64,000 nt of DNA from Zeimonas sp032027205. Its GTDB lineage: Bacteria > Pseudomonadota > Gammaproteobacteria > Burkholderiales > Burkholderiaceae_E. Below are positions 8,745-17,726 of this stretch, in pieces. The notes beneath the pieces are model-generated. The model ran no database searches. It saw nothing but the letters and a program-made list of their open reading frames with translations, and was not told the DNA's origin. Both the position numbers and the translations under genes were made by a program. Positions within the stretch are counted from its first letter, which is position 1. Each line of letters begins with the position of its first letter. The stretch lies in NCBI GenBank assembly GCA_032027205.1, contig JAVSMN010000001.1, positions 1,426,001-1,490,000 of the forward strand, in the 5' to 3' direction.

Positions 8745-10132
8745 TGCGGTCGATCACCTTCCGGCTCACGCTGTACTTCTCGATCGCATCGACCGCCGTC
8801 CTGCTGTTCGGCGGGTACTTCGTCGGCCGACTGCTCGACTCGCATCTCGCCGAGCAGGACCGGATCGTGCTCGAAGGCAAGCTCGAACTCGTGCGAAACG
8901 TGCTGGCGAAGGCGGGCACCGAAAGCGAGCTGAAGAGCGTACCTGCCACGCTCGCCGAGGCCCTCGTCGGACACCACGACCTTTTCGTTACCGTCTCGTC
9001 GCCTGACGGCCGACCGCTGTACACCTCCGAAGGCTTCGAGTTTGCCGCTCGACAGCCAGCGACGATCGAAGCCGGGAGCGGGAACGATGCGGGCGCCGCG
9101 GGTGTGCTCGAACACGAGGGGCGGCTTTTCCGCTTCCTGTCCGCGCGCGCGAAAACAGGGATCGCGGGAGCGCCGGCGGCAACGATCGTCGTCGCGCTCG
9201 ACATCGGCTTCCACCGCGAGTTCATGAACGAGTTCCGCTATAGCCTGTGGCTGGCCGTCGCCGTCGGCATCGCGCTCTCGGCGTTGCTCGGCTGGCTGTC
9301 GGCGCGCCGTGGCCTGTCCCCTGCGCGAAAGGCGCTCGAAGTGATGCAGCGCATCTCGGCCGACCGGCTGGGCGAACGCCTGCCGCCCGATACGGTTCCG
9401 CAGGAACTCGCGCCGCTCGCCGTCGCCTTCAACGACATGCTGGGGCGCCTGGAAGACTCGTTCCGGCGGCTGTCCGACTTCTCGTCGGACCTCGCCCACG
9501 AGTTGCGCACGCCGATCAGCAACCTGATGACGCAGACGCAGGTGGCCCTGGCAAAAGCACGCACTGCCGACGAATACCGCGAGATCCTGTACTCGAACCT
9601 CGAGGAGTACGAACGGTTGTCGCAGATGACCTCCGACATGCTGTTCCTCGCGAAGGCGGACAACGGGTTGATCGGGAAGCGGACCGAACGCGTCGACCTG
9701 GCCTGCGAGGTCGAGAGCCTGTTCGCTTTCTACGAGGCGCTGGCCGAGGAGCGCGGCGTGCGCCTCGTGCTGACGGGCCAGGGCCACGCGCGCGCCGACC
9801 GCGACATGCTGCGACGAGCGATCAGCAACCTGCTGTCGAACGCGATTCGCCATACGCCGCACGGCGGCGAAATCCGCGTGCGGATCGCCGCGAGCGACGC
9901 CGGGCAGACCGAGTTGAGCGTCGAGAACCCGGGATCACCGATCGCACCGGAACATCTTCCGCGACTGTTCGATCGCTTCTATCGGGTCGATGCTTCGCGC
10001 AGGAAAGAGGGCGAAGGGGCCGGCCTGGGACTGGCGATCACGAAGTCGATCGTCGAAGCGCACGGCGGGTCGATCTCGGCGTCGAGCGCAGGCGGGACCT
10101 TCCGCTTCGCGTTCTCCGTGCCGGCCTTGTGA
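8744..10132 (+). CDS. Heavy-metal sensor histidine kinase (CusS type)
   Basis: 462 residues. A first helix (LTLYFSIASTAVLLFGGYF), a periplasmic sensor region of about 130 residues, a second helix (SLWLAVAVGIALSALLGWL), HAMP, then HisKA with His252 in DLAHELRTPISN and a HATPase domain (LLSNAIRHTPHGGEI; GAGLGLAITKSIVEAHGG). The layout matches the metal sensor kinase family (CusS/CopS/CzcS), which detects periplasmic Cu, Ag, Zn, Cd or Co and phosphorylates its partner. The ATG overlaps the regulator stop (TGATG), so the two are translated together. Confidence 0.93.
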   Translation: MRSITFRLTLYFSIASTAVLLFGGYFVGRLLDSHLAEQDRIVLEGKLELVRNVLAKAGTESELKSVPATLAEALVGHHDLFVTVSSPDGRPLYTSEGFEFAARQPATIEAGSGNDAGAAGVLEHEGRLFRFLSARAKTGIAGAPAATIVVALDIGFHREFMNEFRYSLWLAVAVGIALSALLGWLSARRGLSPARKALEVMQRISADRLGERLPPDTVPQELAPLAVAFNDMLGRLEDSFRRLSDFSSDLAHELRTPISNLMTQTQVALAKARTADEYREILYSNLEEYERLSQMTSDMLFLAKADNGLIGKRTERVDLACEVESLFAFYEALAEERGVRLVLTGQGHARADRDMLRRAISNLLSNAIRHTPHGGEIRVRIAASDAGQTELSVENPGSPIAPEHLPRLFDRFYRVDASRRKEGEGAGLGLAITKSIVEAHGGSISASSAGGTFRFAFSVPAL

Positions 10133-10166
10133 ACCGCGTGCCGCGAAGACGAGCCGCGGAAGCCGG

Positions 10167-10631
10167 TCAGCGACTGCGCGCCTCGATTTCCGCATAGCGG
10201 CGCTTCACGCCGTCCGGCCACGTGGAGTGGATGTACGCGAGCACCGCGCGGATCTGCTCGTCGGACAGCGTTGTGCCGAATGCCGGCATATCGCTCTCGT
10301 AGCCGGGCGGCGCGTGCTTCTGGACGCCCTCCTTCACGATGCCGAAGAGCACGGCCGGCGGGTGATGCCAGGTGTGTCCGGTCTCGTCGTGCGGCGGCGC
10401 CGGCATGCGGCCATCGGGCAGGCGCCGCATCCAGTCGGGCTGGCCTTCGAGGTTCGCGCCATGGCAACTCGCGCAGTACGCGTCATACGCCTCACGCCCC
10501 TTCGCGAGAACTGCCGAATCGTTCGTCGCGATCCAGTTCGCTCGCGGCGAAGGCGCGATCTGCTGCCAGCCCAGCGCGGCACTCGCAGCAATCACCATCA
10601 CGACGGCCAACCCCCACAGGCCTCGCTTCAT
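10167..10631 (-). CDS. Monoheme c-type cytochrome
   Basis: 154 residues with an N-terminal hydrophobic anchor or signal (GLWGLAVVMVIAASAALGW) and one heme motif CASCH near residue 54; the distal Met is probably in ESDMPAF. The pattern AKGREAYDAYCASCHG is class I cytochrome c. It lies 28 bp downstream of the Cu(I) ATPase gene on the same strand and may be its last partner, which would tie envelope redox protein supply to copper handling. Its 3' end faces the kinase gene. Confidence 0.85.
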   Translation of the reverse strand: MKRGLWGLAVVMVIAASAALGWQQIAPSPRANWIATNDSAVLAKGREAYDAYCASCHGANLEGQPDWMRRLPDGRMPAPPHDETGHTWHHPPAVLFGIVKEGVQKHAPPGYESDMPAFGTTLSDEQIRAVLAYIHSTWPDGVKRRYAEIEARSR

Positions 10632-10659
10632 CCCGACTCCCGACGCGCTTTACACGCCC

Positions 10660-12849
10660 TCACGTACGTGCCGTTCGCAGTCGCAACGCGTTCGACACCA
10701 CGGACACCGAGCTCAGGCTCATCGCCAGCGCCGCGATCATCGGCGACAGCAGCAGCCCTAGCACCGGGTACAGCACGCCGGCCGCGATCGGCACGCCGAG
10801 CGCGTTGTAGACGAGCGCGAAGCCGAGGTTCTCGCGCATGTTGTGCACCGTCTGCGTCGATATCGCACGCGCGCGTGCGATGGCGCGCAGGTCGCCCTTG
10901 ACCAGCGTGACGTGCCCTGCGTTCATCGCGACATCGGTTCCGGTACCCATTGCGATGCCGATGTCCGCGCGCGCGAGCGCGGGGGCATCGTTGATGCCGT
11001 CGCCGGCCATCGCGACGCGCCTTCCCTCCGCCTGCAGCCGCTCGACCAGCGCGACCTTGTCGGCGGGCTTCACTTCGCCGATCACCTCGTCGATGCCGAG
11101 CTTCTCGCCGACTGCGCGCGCGGTCGTCCATCCGTCCCCGGTGGCCATCACGAGATGCAGGCCCGCCTCGCGCAACTGCCGCACCGCCTCGGGCGTCGTC
11201 ACCTTGATCGGGTCGGAAACGGCGAGAATACCCGCCGCCTTTCCGTTCACGGCGAGGTACATGACGCTCGCGCCCTGCGCACGCAGCTTCTCGGCATCAC
11301 CCGTCAGCGCGCCGTACTCGACGCCCTCCTCGTCCATCAGCGCAGTGTTGCCCAGCGCGATGCGACGGCCTTCGACCGTTCCGCGCACGCCGATGCCACT
11401 CGCCGACCCGAAGCTTTCGGGCGCGACGAGCGCGAGACCGCGGCGCCGCGCCTCGTCGACGATCGCATGCGCGAGTGGATGCTCGGAGCCCTGATCGAGG
11501 CTTGCCGCGATCCGCAGCACTACGGCATCTTCCCAGCCGGGCGCGGCGACGACCTGGTCGAAAGCCGGCCGGCCTTCGGTCAGCGTTCCGGTCTTGTCGA
11601 CGACGACGGTGTCGATCGTGCGGAACGACTCGATCGCAGCCGCGTCGCGAAACAGGATTCCCTGCGTTGCCGCCTTGCCGGTGGCAACCATGATCGACAT
11701 CGGCGTGGCCAGCCCCAACGCGCACGGGCACGCGATGATCAACACCGACAGCGCGTTCAGCGTGCCGAAGACCCAGCTCGGCTGCGGGCCGACGAAACCC
11801 CAGACGAAGAAGGTCACGACGGCGATCGCGATCACCGCGAGCACGAACCAGCCGGCGACGACGTCCGCCAGCCGCTGCATCGGCGCGCGCGAGCGCTGGG
11901 CCTGCGCGACCATGCTCACTATCTGCGACAGCATCGTCTCCGAGCCGACGCGTTCAGCCTGCATGACGAGCGCGCCGCTCGTGTTGATCGTCGCACCGAC
12001 GACCTTGTCGCCCGGCTGCTTGCGCACCGGGATCGGCTCGCCGGTGAGCATCGACTCGTCGATCGAGCTCTCGCCGTCGAGCACGACGCCGTCCACCGGC
12101 ACCTTCTCGCCGGGGCGCACACGCAAGCGGTCGCCGACGTGCACGTGCGCGAGCGGGATGTCGCCCTCGGTGCCGTCTGCGTTCAGCCGCCGCGCAGTCT
12201 TCGGCGCGAGGCCGAGCAGCGCTTTCAGCGCGGACGAAGTCTGCCCGCGCGCTCGAAGCTCGAGGATCTGCCCGAGCAGCGTGAGCGAAACGATGACCGC
12301 GGCCGCCTCGAAATACACGCCGACCCGGCCATGCTCGATGAAGGACTCGGGAAACCACTGCGGCGCCACCGTCGCCGTGACGCTGTAGACGTAGGCCGCG
12401 CCGGTGCCCAACCCGATCAGCGTCCACATGTTCGGGCTCGCGTTGCGGATCGACTGCCAGCATCGAACGAAGAACGGCCAGCCCGCCCACAGGATGATCG
12501 GCGTCGACAACACGAGCTCGAGCCAGGACTGAGTGGCCGGCGACATCCAGCCGAGGCGAGTGCCGAACATCGCCAGCACGAAGACGATCGCCGTGAGCGG
12601 CAGCGTCCACCAGAAGCGGCCGCGGAAGTCGACGAGCTCGGGGCTCTCCTCGTCCTCCAGCCCGGGGAGCAGCGGTTCGAGCGCCATGCCGCAGATTGGG
12701 CAGTTGCCCGGCGCGTTGCGGCGGATCTCGGGATGCATCGGGCACGTGTAGATCGTGCCTTCCGCGACCGCGGCCTCGTGCGGCCGAGCCTGATGGGAGT
12801 GGCCGTCGTGCGAATGGCCCTCGTGCGAGTGATCGTCGTGCCCTGGCAT
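10660..12849 (-). CDS. copA: Cu(I)-translocating P1B-type ATPase
   Basis: 729 residues. There is no classic HMA domain; instead the N terminus is His-rich (HDDHSHEGHSHDGHSH) and followed by a YTCPMHPEI...CPICGMALEP heavy-metal-binding ribbon. Six-plus helices follow with CPC at 374-376 in IIACPCALGLATP, the phosphorylated Asp418 in DKTGTLT, ATP-binding GSEHPL, and hinge AGDGINDAPAL. C-terminal helices carry YNALGVP and MSLSSVSVVSN, the P1B-1 signature for Cu(I)/Ag(I). It exports cytoplasmic copper. The ATG overlaps the stop of the PfkB gene by one base (TAATG), so expression is coupled to a sulfur-metabolism operon. Confidence 0.92.
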   Translation of the reverse strand: MPGHDDHSHEGHSHDGHSHQARPHEAAVAEGTIYTCPMHPEIRRNAPGNCPICGMALEPLLPGLEDEESPELVDFRGRFWWTLPLTAIVFVLAMFGTRLGWMSPATQSWLELVLSTPIILWAGWPFFVRCWQSIRNASPNMWTLIGLGTGAAYVYSVTATVAPQWFPESFIEHGRVGVYFEAAAVIVSLTLLGQILELRARGQTSSALKALLGLAPKTARRLNADGTEGDIPLAHVHVGDRLRVRPGEKVPVDGVVLDGESSIDESMLTGEPIPVRKQPGDKVVGATINTSGALVMQAERVGSETMLSQIVSMVAQAQRSRAPMQRLADVVAGWFVLAVIAIAVVTFFVWGFVGPQPSWVFGTLNALSVLIIACPCALGLATPMSIMVATGKAATQGILFRDAAAIESFRTIDTVVVDKTGTLTEGRPAFDQVVAAPGWEDAVVLRIAASLDQGSEHPLAHAIVDEARRRGLALVAPESFGSASGIGVRGTVEGRRIALGNTALMDEEGVEYGALTGDAEKLRAQGASVMYLAVNGKAAGILAVSDPIKVTTPEAVRQLREAGLHLVMATGDGWTTARAVGEKLGIDEVIGEVKPADKVALVERLQAEGRRVAMAGDGINDAPALARADIGIAMGTGTDVAMNAGHVTLVKGDLRAIARARAISTQTVHNMRENLGFALVYNALGVPIAAGVLYPVLGLLLSPMIAALAMSLSSVSVVSNALRLRTART

Positions 12850-13796
12850 TACGACGTCCGTACGCTCGGCGCCAGCCGGACGATGTCGGTACGGTGCGCG
12901 AGGCTCGTTCCCGGCGCGAGCAGGGCCGCGGTGCCGGCCGCCACTGCATGCTGCAGCGAGTCCTCCAGCGCGGCGCCGCCACTGAGGCGCCAGACCATCG
13001 CAGCGAGGAAACTGTCGCCGGCGCCCACCGTGCTCGCGATCTCCACGTCGAGCGCCGGCGCGCGGATCCTTTCGCCTTCCGCGACGAGCAACGCGCCACG
13101 ATGCCCGAGCGAAAGCGCCACGATCCGCGCCTTGCCGGCGCGCACGATCTCCTCGGCAGCGCGTGTCCATTCGGCCTCGTTCCCGAGCGCCCGGCCGGTG
13201 AGCTCGCGCAACTCGCGCAGGTTCGGCTTGACGAGATCGACCCCCTCGTCGAGCGCGGCGGCCAGCGCAGCGCCCGAGGCATCGACCGCGATGCGGCCGC
13301 CACGGCTGCGAACGAGGCGCGCAAGCCGCGCGTAGAAATCGTCCGGCACCCCTTCGGGCAGGCTGCCACTGGCCACCACCCACACAAACGCGTCGAGCAG
13401 CGACGCGACCCGTTCGAGGCACGCCTGCCATTCGTGCTCGTCGAGCCGCGGGCCGGGCAGCACGAAGCGATATTCGCGACCGCTCGATCGCTCGAGCACG
13501 GTGAACGATTCGCGCGTTTCACCGTCGATGCGAAGCGCCAGCGCCGGCACCGATTCCTCGTCGAGTCGCTGCTGCAGCAACGTTCCGAGCGCGCCGCCGG
13601 CGGGAAACAGCGCGAGGCAGTCGGCCCCCAGGCGCGCGAGCACCCGAGCTACATTGATGCCGCCGCCGCCCGGATCGCGATGCAGGCCGGCGCAACGCAG
13701 CTTGTGCTCGGGCGTGATCACCTCGGCGCTGGCCGCGACGTCGATCGATGGGTTCGGCGTGACGGTGAGTACCGCCTCGCTCGGGCCGGAAGCCAT
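12849..13796 (-). CDS. PfkB-family sugar/phosphosugar kinase (6-phosphofructokinase II-like)
   Basis: 315 residues, the usual PfkB length. It has the N-terminal LTVTPNPSIDVAA start, the substrate motif GGGGINVARVLARLGA at about 40-56, and the C-terminal anion-hole/catalytic motif STVGAGDSFLAAM with the catalytic Asp. This pattern fits the 6-phosphofructokinase II / 1-phosphofructokinase / tagatose-6-phosphate kinase branch, which phosphorylates a sugar phosphate with ATP; the exact substrate cannot be read. Both ends overlap neighbours by one base (TAATG at each), placing it between a transsulfuration enzyme and the copper pump. Confidence 0.85.
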   Translation of the reverse strand: MASGPSEAVLTVTPNPSIDVAASAEVITPEHKLRCAGLHRDPGGGGINVARVLARLGADCLALFPAGGALGTLLQQRLDEESVPALALRIDGETRESFTVLERSSGREYRFVLPGPRLDEHEWQACLERVASLLDAFVWVVASGSLPEGVPDDFYARLARLVRSRGGRIAVDASGAALAAALDEGVDLVKPNLRELRELTGRALGNEAEWTRAAEEIVRAGKARIVALSLGHRGALLVAEGERIRAPALDVEIASTVGAGDSFLAAMVWRLSGGAALEDSLQHAVAAGTAALLAPGTSLAHRTDIVRLAPSVRTS

Positions 13797-14989
13797 TACG
13801 ACGCGCGGCTCGCAGCGAGCGCCGCCTCGAGATCGCTGCGCAGGTCTTCGACGTCCTCGATCCCCACCGACAGCCGCACCAGCGAATCGCCGATCCCGAT
13901 TCGCGCGCGCTGCTCGGGCGGAATCGTCGCGTGCGTCATGATCGCCGGGTGTTCGATCAGGCTCTCGACGCCGCCCAGGCTCTCGGCCAGCGTGAAGATC
14001 GAGCATGCCTCCAGAAAACGGCGCGTGCCGGCGAGGTCGGTGTCGAGCTCCACCGACACCATGCCGCCGAAGCCGCGCATCTGCCTGCGGGCGAGTTCGT
14101 GCTGCGGGTGCGAGGCGAGACCCGGATAACGCACGCGGCGCACGCCCTTCTGCCCTTCGAGCCAGCCCGCCAGCTCGAGCGCGCTCGCGCAGTGCCGCTG
14201 CATGCGCACGTCGAGCGTCTTGACGCCGCGCAGCGCGAGAAAGCTGTCGAAGGGCCCGGCGATCGCACCGACGGCGTTTTGCAGGAAGCCGAGGCGCTCG
14301 GCATGCTGCGTATTGCGCTCGTCACCGGCGACGATCGCGACCCCGCCGATGATGTCGGAGTGTCCGTTCAGGTACTTGGTCGTCGAGTGCACGACGATGT
14401 CGAAGCCGAGCTCGAGCGGTCGCTGCACCCAGGGCGTGGCAAAGGTGTTGTCGGCGACCGAGATGACGCCGCGCTTGCGCGCAATCGACGCGAGCGCTTC
14501 GAGATCGACCAGCCGCAGCAACGGGTTGGTCGGCGACTCGACGAGCAGCATCCGCGTATCGGGACGAATCGCCGCGTCGAGCGCGGCAGGATCGGAAAGA
14601 TCGACGTAGGTCACCGACAGCCCGGCGCTCCGGGTGCGCACGCGCTCGAGCAGTCGGTACGTTCCGCCATACAGGTCGTCGCCGGCGACGATGTGCGCGC
14701 CGGCGTCGAGCAGTTCGAGCACGGTGGCGATCGCAGCCAGACCCGAGGCGAAGGCGAAAGCGCTGCCTCCGCTTTCCAGGTCGGCAATGCACCGCTCGAG
14801 CGCGAAGCGCGTCGGGTTGTGCGAGCGCCCGTAGTCGAGTCCCTGGTGCACGCCGGGGCTGCTCTGCGCATAAGTGGAGGTGGCGTAGATCGGCGTCATC
14901 ACCGCGCCAGTCGAAGGATCGGCCGACTGGCCGGCGTGGATCACGCGGGTGCCGAAGGCGCGGTGCTTCGCGTTGTCGTTGTGGCTCAC
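13796..14989 (-). CDS. Cystathionine gamma-lyase/gamma-synthase (Cys/Met PLP enzyme)
   Basis: 397 residues, full length for the family. It shows GxRVIHAGQ and TPIYATSTYAQ near the N terminus, the SGLAAI cofactor loop, the ESPTNPLL signature and the PLP lysine at about 205 in HSTTKYLNGHSD. Beside a cystathionine beta-synthase, gamma-lyase in reverse transsulfuration (cystathionine to cysteine) is the more likely role, but gamma-synthase cannot be excluded from sequence alone. The start is GTG at 14989, overlapping the upstream stop by four bases (GTGA). Confidence 0.88.
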   Translation of the reverse strand: MSHNDNAKHRAFGTRVIHAGQSADPSTGAVMTPIYATSTYAQSSPGVHQGLDYGRSHNPTRFALERCIADLESGGSAFAFASGLAAIATVLELLDAGAHIVAGDDLYGGTYRLLERVRTRSAGLSVTYVDLSDPAALDAAIRPDTRMLLVESPTNPLLRLVDLEALASIARKRGVISVADNTFATPWVQRPLELGFDIVVHSTTKYLNGHSDIIGGVAIVAGDERNTQHAERLGFLQNAVGAIAGPFDSFLALRGVKTLDVRMQRHCASALELAGWLEGQKGVRRVRYPGLASHPQHELARRQMRGFGGMVSVELDTDLAGTRRFLEACSIFTLAESLGGVESLIEHPAIMTHATIPPEQRARIGIGDSLVRLSVGIEDVEDLRSDLEAALAASRAS

Positions 14990-16359
14990 GAGAAAGTCCT
15001 GCGCAGGTGATTGAGAAGATCGAATCGGGTGACGAGGCCGTGAAAGCGTTCGTCGTCGGCGATGATCGCTACCAGGCCGCGGTCGAGCACCGCGCGCAGC
15101 GCCGGCAGCCCCGCGTCGGGACGCAGCGTCTCGAGCGCCTGTGTCATCGCGGTATCGGCGGTCGCCTCGAAACGCGCCGGGTCGTCGAGCGCGTGCAGCA
15201 ATACGTCGGATTCGTCGACGATGCCGACGATGCGGCCGTTCTCGAGCACCGGCAACTGCGAGACGTCGGCCGCGCGCATGCGCTGGAATACCGTGCGCAG
15301 CGTGTCGCTGCGCTGCGCCTGCACGACGCTGCCCTCGTCGTAGCGGCGCCCGATCACATCGCGCAGGTCGCCGAAATTTTCCCGCGCGAGCAGTCCCTGG
15401 TCGATCATCCAGTTGTCGTTGTAGACCTTCGACAGGTAGCGCGTTCCCGTGTCGCAGACGAACGAGACGACGCGCATCGGTGTCGTCTGCTCACGGCACC
15501 AGCGCAGCGCCGCCGCGAGCAGCGTGCCGGTGGACGAGCCTCCGGGCACGCCTTCGGCATGCAACAGTTCGCGCGCCGCGCCGAAGCTTTCGTCGTCGGG
15601 AATCGAGTACGCGCGGCGCACGAGCGAGAAATCGGCGATCGACGGGACGAAATCTTCACCGATCCCTTCGACCGCCCACGAGCCCGCCTCGCCGACCTTG
15701 CCGGTTCGCACGTAGTCGGCGAGCACCGAGCCCTGCGGGTCGGCGAGCACGAACTCGACCTCGGGCGCGACCTCGCGAAAGAACGCCGTGAGCCCGGCCA
15801 GCGTGCCGCCCGAGCCCACGCCGCAGACGATCGCGTCGATCGCATGCCCGCTCTGCGCCCACAATTCCGGCGCAGTGGACCAGCGGTGCGCGGCTGCGTT
15901 ATCGGGATTGCCGAACTGATCGACGAAGAATGCGCCCGGCGTTTCGCGTGCGAGACGCGCAGCGTAATCCTGGTAATAGTCGGGATGCCCGCGCAGCACG
16001 TCAGAGCGCGTCGTATGCACCTCCGCGCCGAGCGCCTTCAGGTGCAGCACCTTCTCGCTCGACATCTTGTCGGGCACGACGAGCACGACGCGGTACCCCT
16101 TCGCCCGCGCGACGAGCGCAAGCCCCAGGCCGGTGTTGCCGGCGGTTGCCTCGACGATCGTCCCGCCCGGCTGCAACTGCCCGCGCCGCTCGGCGCCCTC
16201 GATCATCCACAGGCCGATGCGGTCCTTGATCGAGCCACCGGGGTTCTGCGATTCGAGCTTCAGGAATAGCCGGCACGGGCCGGTGTCGAGCCGCGTGATC
16301 TCCAGCAGCGGCGTGTTTCCGATGAGGGCGAGCACGCCCGGTCGACGCCGAGAGTCCAT
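14986..16359 (-). CDS. cbs: Cystathionine beta-synthase with C-terminal CBS pair
   Basis: 457 residues. The PLP fold covers about 1-310 with IGNTPLL, the PLP lysine at 45 in NPGGSIKDRIG, TAGNTGLGLA and the phosphate loop GSGGTLAGL. A pair of CBS modules at about 335-455 (SQLPVLENGRIVGIVDESD; GLVTRFDLLNHL) gives the full bacterial/eukaryote-like architecture rather than a plain cysteine synthase. It condenses serine (or acetylserine) with homocysteine to make cystathionine; the CBS pair probably senses adenosyl ligands. Start at 16359 follows GGGGAAAG. First gene of the four-gene overlapping operon that runs to the Cu(I) ATPase. Confidence 0.88.
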   Translation of the reverse strand: MDSRRRPGVLALIGNTPLLEITRLDTGPCRLFLKLESQNPGGSIKDRIGLWMIEGAERRGQLQPGGTIVEATAGNTGLGLALVARAKGYRVVLVVPDKMSSEKVLHLKALGAEVHTTRSDVLRGHPDYYQDYAARLARETPGAFFVDQFGNPDNAAAHRWSTAPELWAQSGHAIDAIVCGVGSGGTLAGLTAFFREVAPEVEFVLADPQGSVLADYVRTGKVGEAGSWAVEGIGEDFVPSIADFSLVRRAYSIPDDESFGAARELLHAEGVPGGSSTGTLLAAALRWCREQTTPMRVVSFVCDTGTRYLSKVYNDNWMIDQGLLARENFGDLRDVIGRRYDEGSVVQAQRSDTLRTVFQRMRAADVSQLPVLENGRIVGIVDESDVLLHALDDPARFEATADTAMTQALETLRPDAGLPALRAVLDRGLVAIIADDERFHGLVTRFDLLNHLRRTFS

Positions 16360-16439
16360 GGCTTTCCCCGTTCGTTCCGAGGCACGCCCCAGCATGCCAG
16401 AACCGTCGGGGCGCGCACGTCTTGCCCCGCCAGTCCGCG

Positions 16440-16814
16440 CTAGCGGATCCCGACGCGGCGCTGCTGCGAGCGCACGTACGCGACGATGTGCGCGACGTCG
16501 TCGGCGCTCAATCCCGGGACCGGCTTCATGTCGCCGAACTTCCAGTGATGCGCACGCACGCCGTTGCGCACTGCGAGCTGGAAGGACGCGTCGCCGTGAT
16601 GCGAGGGCTCGTAGATGCGGTGCAGGAACGGCGGCCCCTGGTCCGTGCCTTTCAGGTCGGCGCCATGACAGCTCGCGCACTTCTCGTCGTATAGCGCCTT
16701 GCCGCGCGCCGCGTTCGGCATCAGCCCAGGACTCGGCTGCGGGACCTGCATCGGTTGTGCGGCCAGCAGCGCCGGAACGCATACGAGGGAAAGAAGCGCC
16801 TTCGCCTTCTTCAC
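16440..16814 (-). CDS. Small monoheme c-type cytochrome
   Basis: 124 residues with a signal peptide (AKALLSLVCVPALLAAQ) and one heme motif CASCH in ARGKALYDEKCASCHGADL; the probable distal Met is in FGDMKPVPG. Periplasmic class I cytochrome c. It lies 80 bp upstream of cystathionine beta-synthase and 7 bp after the SHOCT-protein gene on the same strand, so it may share a transcript with either. Confidence 0.85.
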   Translation of the reverse strand: MKKAKALLSLVCVPALLAAQPMQVPQPSPGLMPNAARGKALYDEKCASCHGADLKGTDQGPPFLHRIYEPSHHGDASFQLAVRNGVRAHHWKFGDMKPVPGLSADDVAHIVAYVRSQQRRVGIR

Positions 16815-16821
16815 GCCGGGG

Positions 16822-17088
16822 TCACTCCGAAAGATCCTTCTTCTTCGCGTCGAACTCGGCCTTGTCGATCTCGCCGCGCGCGTAGCGCTTCTTCAGGATG
16901 TCGAGCGCGGTGTCGGGCGCTTCGCGCGCCGCGGTCGAACGCAACTCGCGCGAATCACGCGAATCACGTGAATCACGCGACACCAGGCGCACCAACAGGG
17001 CGATGCCCAAGCCCAAAAGCACTAGCCACAGCAGGCCGTGCACGAGGCCCATGCCCCAGTACCAACCGCCGTATCCGTCGTACATCAT
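16822..17088 (-). CDS. SHOCT-domain small membrane protein
   Basis: 88 residues: a Tyr/Trp/Gly-rich start (MMYDGYGGWYWGMG), one transmembrane helix (LLWLVLLGLGIALLVRLV), a Ser-Arg-Asp repeat linker and a C-terminal SHOCT motif (ALDILKKRYARGEIDKAEFDAKKKDL). SHOCT motifs are short helical interaction modules at the ends of membrane proteins, often near metal or redox genes. The linker is encoded by a 9-bp DNA tandem repeat at 16952-16978, three copies of GAATCACGY. Function unknown. Confidence 0.8.
   Translation of the reverse strand: MMYDGYGGWYWGMGLVHGLLWLVLLGLGIALLVRLVSRDSRDSRDSRELRSTAAREAPDTALDILKKRYARGEIDKAEFDAKKKDLSE
16952..16978. repeat. Three tandem 9-bp repeats inside the SHOCT gene
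   Basis: GAATCACGC, GAATCACGT and GAATCACGC follow each other without gaps. They encode the Ser-Arg-Asp-Ser-Arg-Asp linker and keep the frame for any copy number, so the linker length could vary between strains. Confidence 0.8.
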
Positions 17089-17217
17089 CGATGGTCCCCG
17101 AAGCGATGCCGATACCGAGCATACGGCAGTCGATCCGGCGCGAAGATGTCGCGAGGATTACGAATCGGTCATCTGCGCACGCTCGACTACCATCCGGCCA
17201 CCCGGACGGAAACGACG

Positions 17218-17670
17218 ATGACGAAACCCGCCTCGAACCAGATCAGGCCGCCGCTCACCCTGCTGTTCGGACTTGCGCTCGCCGCGTGCACCGCTGGCGT
17301 CGAGGCTTCGGAGGCGCGTGCGGAAGCAGGCAGGTCGGGACGGCAGGTCTATGAGAAGACTTGCGTCACCTGCCACGCCACGGGAGTGGAGAACGCGCCA
17401 CGATGGGGCGATCGTGCCGCCTGGAAGCCGCTCGTCGAAGAGGGCCAGGAGGTGCTGACGGCGCACGCGTGGGTCGGCGTGCGCGCGATGCCGCCGCGCG
17501 GTGGCGATCCGTCCCTCTCGCTGGTCGAGTTCGCGCGCGCCGTCGCGTACATGGTGCGCAGTGCGGGAGGCGACTGGGAAGACCCCGATGACGAGATGCT
17601 CGAGGAGATCCGCGAAGAGGAAGCAGATCGCATTGCAGCGATGCGCGCCGGCGCCAGGGCAGCCAACTGA
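17218..17670 (+). CDS. Cytochrome c5-like monoheme protein
   Basis: 150 residues. An N-terminal signal (PPLTLLFGLALAACTAG), possibly a lipoprotein signal with Cys, then RQVYEKTCVTCHATGV with the single heme motif CVTCH, and the Met-containing GVRAMPPRGGDPSLS. The tail is unusually acidic (DWEDPDDEMLEEIREEEAD). The core GAP/RWGD-AAW...MPPRGG pattern is that of the c5 family and is shared with the next gene, so the pair probably arose by duplication. Divergent from the SHOCT gene. Confidence 0.85.
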   Translation: MTKPASNQIRPPLTLLFGLALAACTAGVEASEARAEAGRSGRQVYEKTCVTCHATGVENAPRWGDRAAWKPLVEEGQEVLTAHAWVGVRAMPPRGGDPSLSLVEFARAVAYMVRSAGGDWEDPDDEMLEEIREEEADRIAAMRAGARAAN

Positions 17671-17687
17671 CGCGCACCCCCCGCGGC

Positions 17688-17693
17688 TATAAT
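17688..17693 (+). promoter_or_regulatory. Candidate -10 promoter box (TATAAT)
   Basis: A perfect TATAAT occurs in otherwise GC-rich DNA, 34 bp before the start at 17727. A -35 match is weak (CTGACG about 15 bp upstream). It would let the second c5-type cytochrome be transcribed on its own. Confidence 0.45.
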
Positions 17694-17726
17694 CCCCCGC
17701 TCCGAATCCTCCGAGGGGGCGCAGGC

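Noticed and set aside
10843..13335. An 830-codon plus-strand frame opposite the Cu(I) ATPase and PfkB genes
   Set aside because: Composition is dominated by Arg/His/Asp with no motif; it mirrors the codon bias of two well-supported genes.
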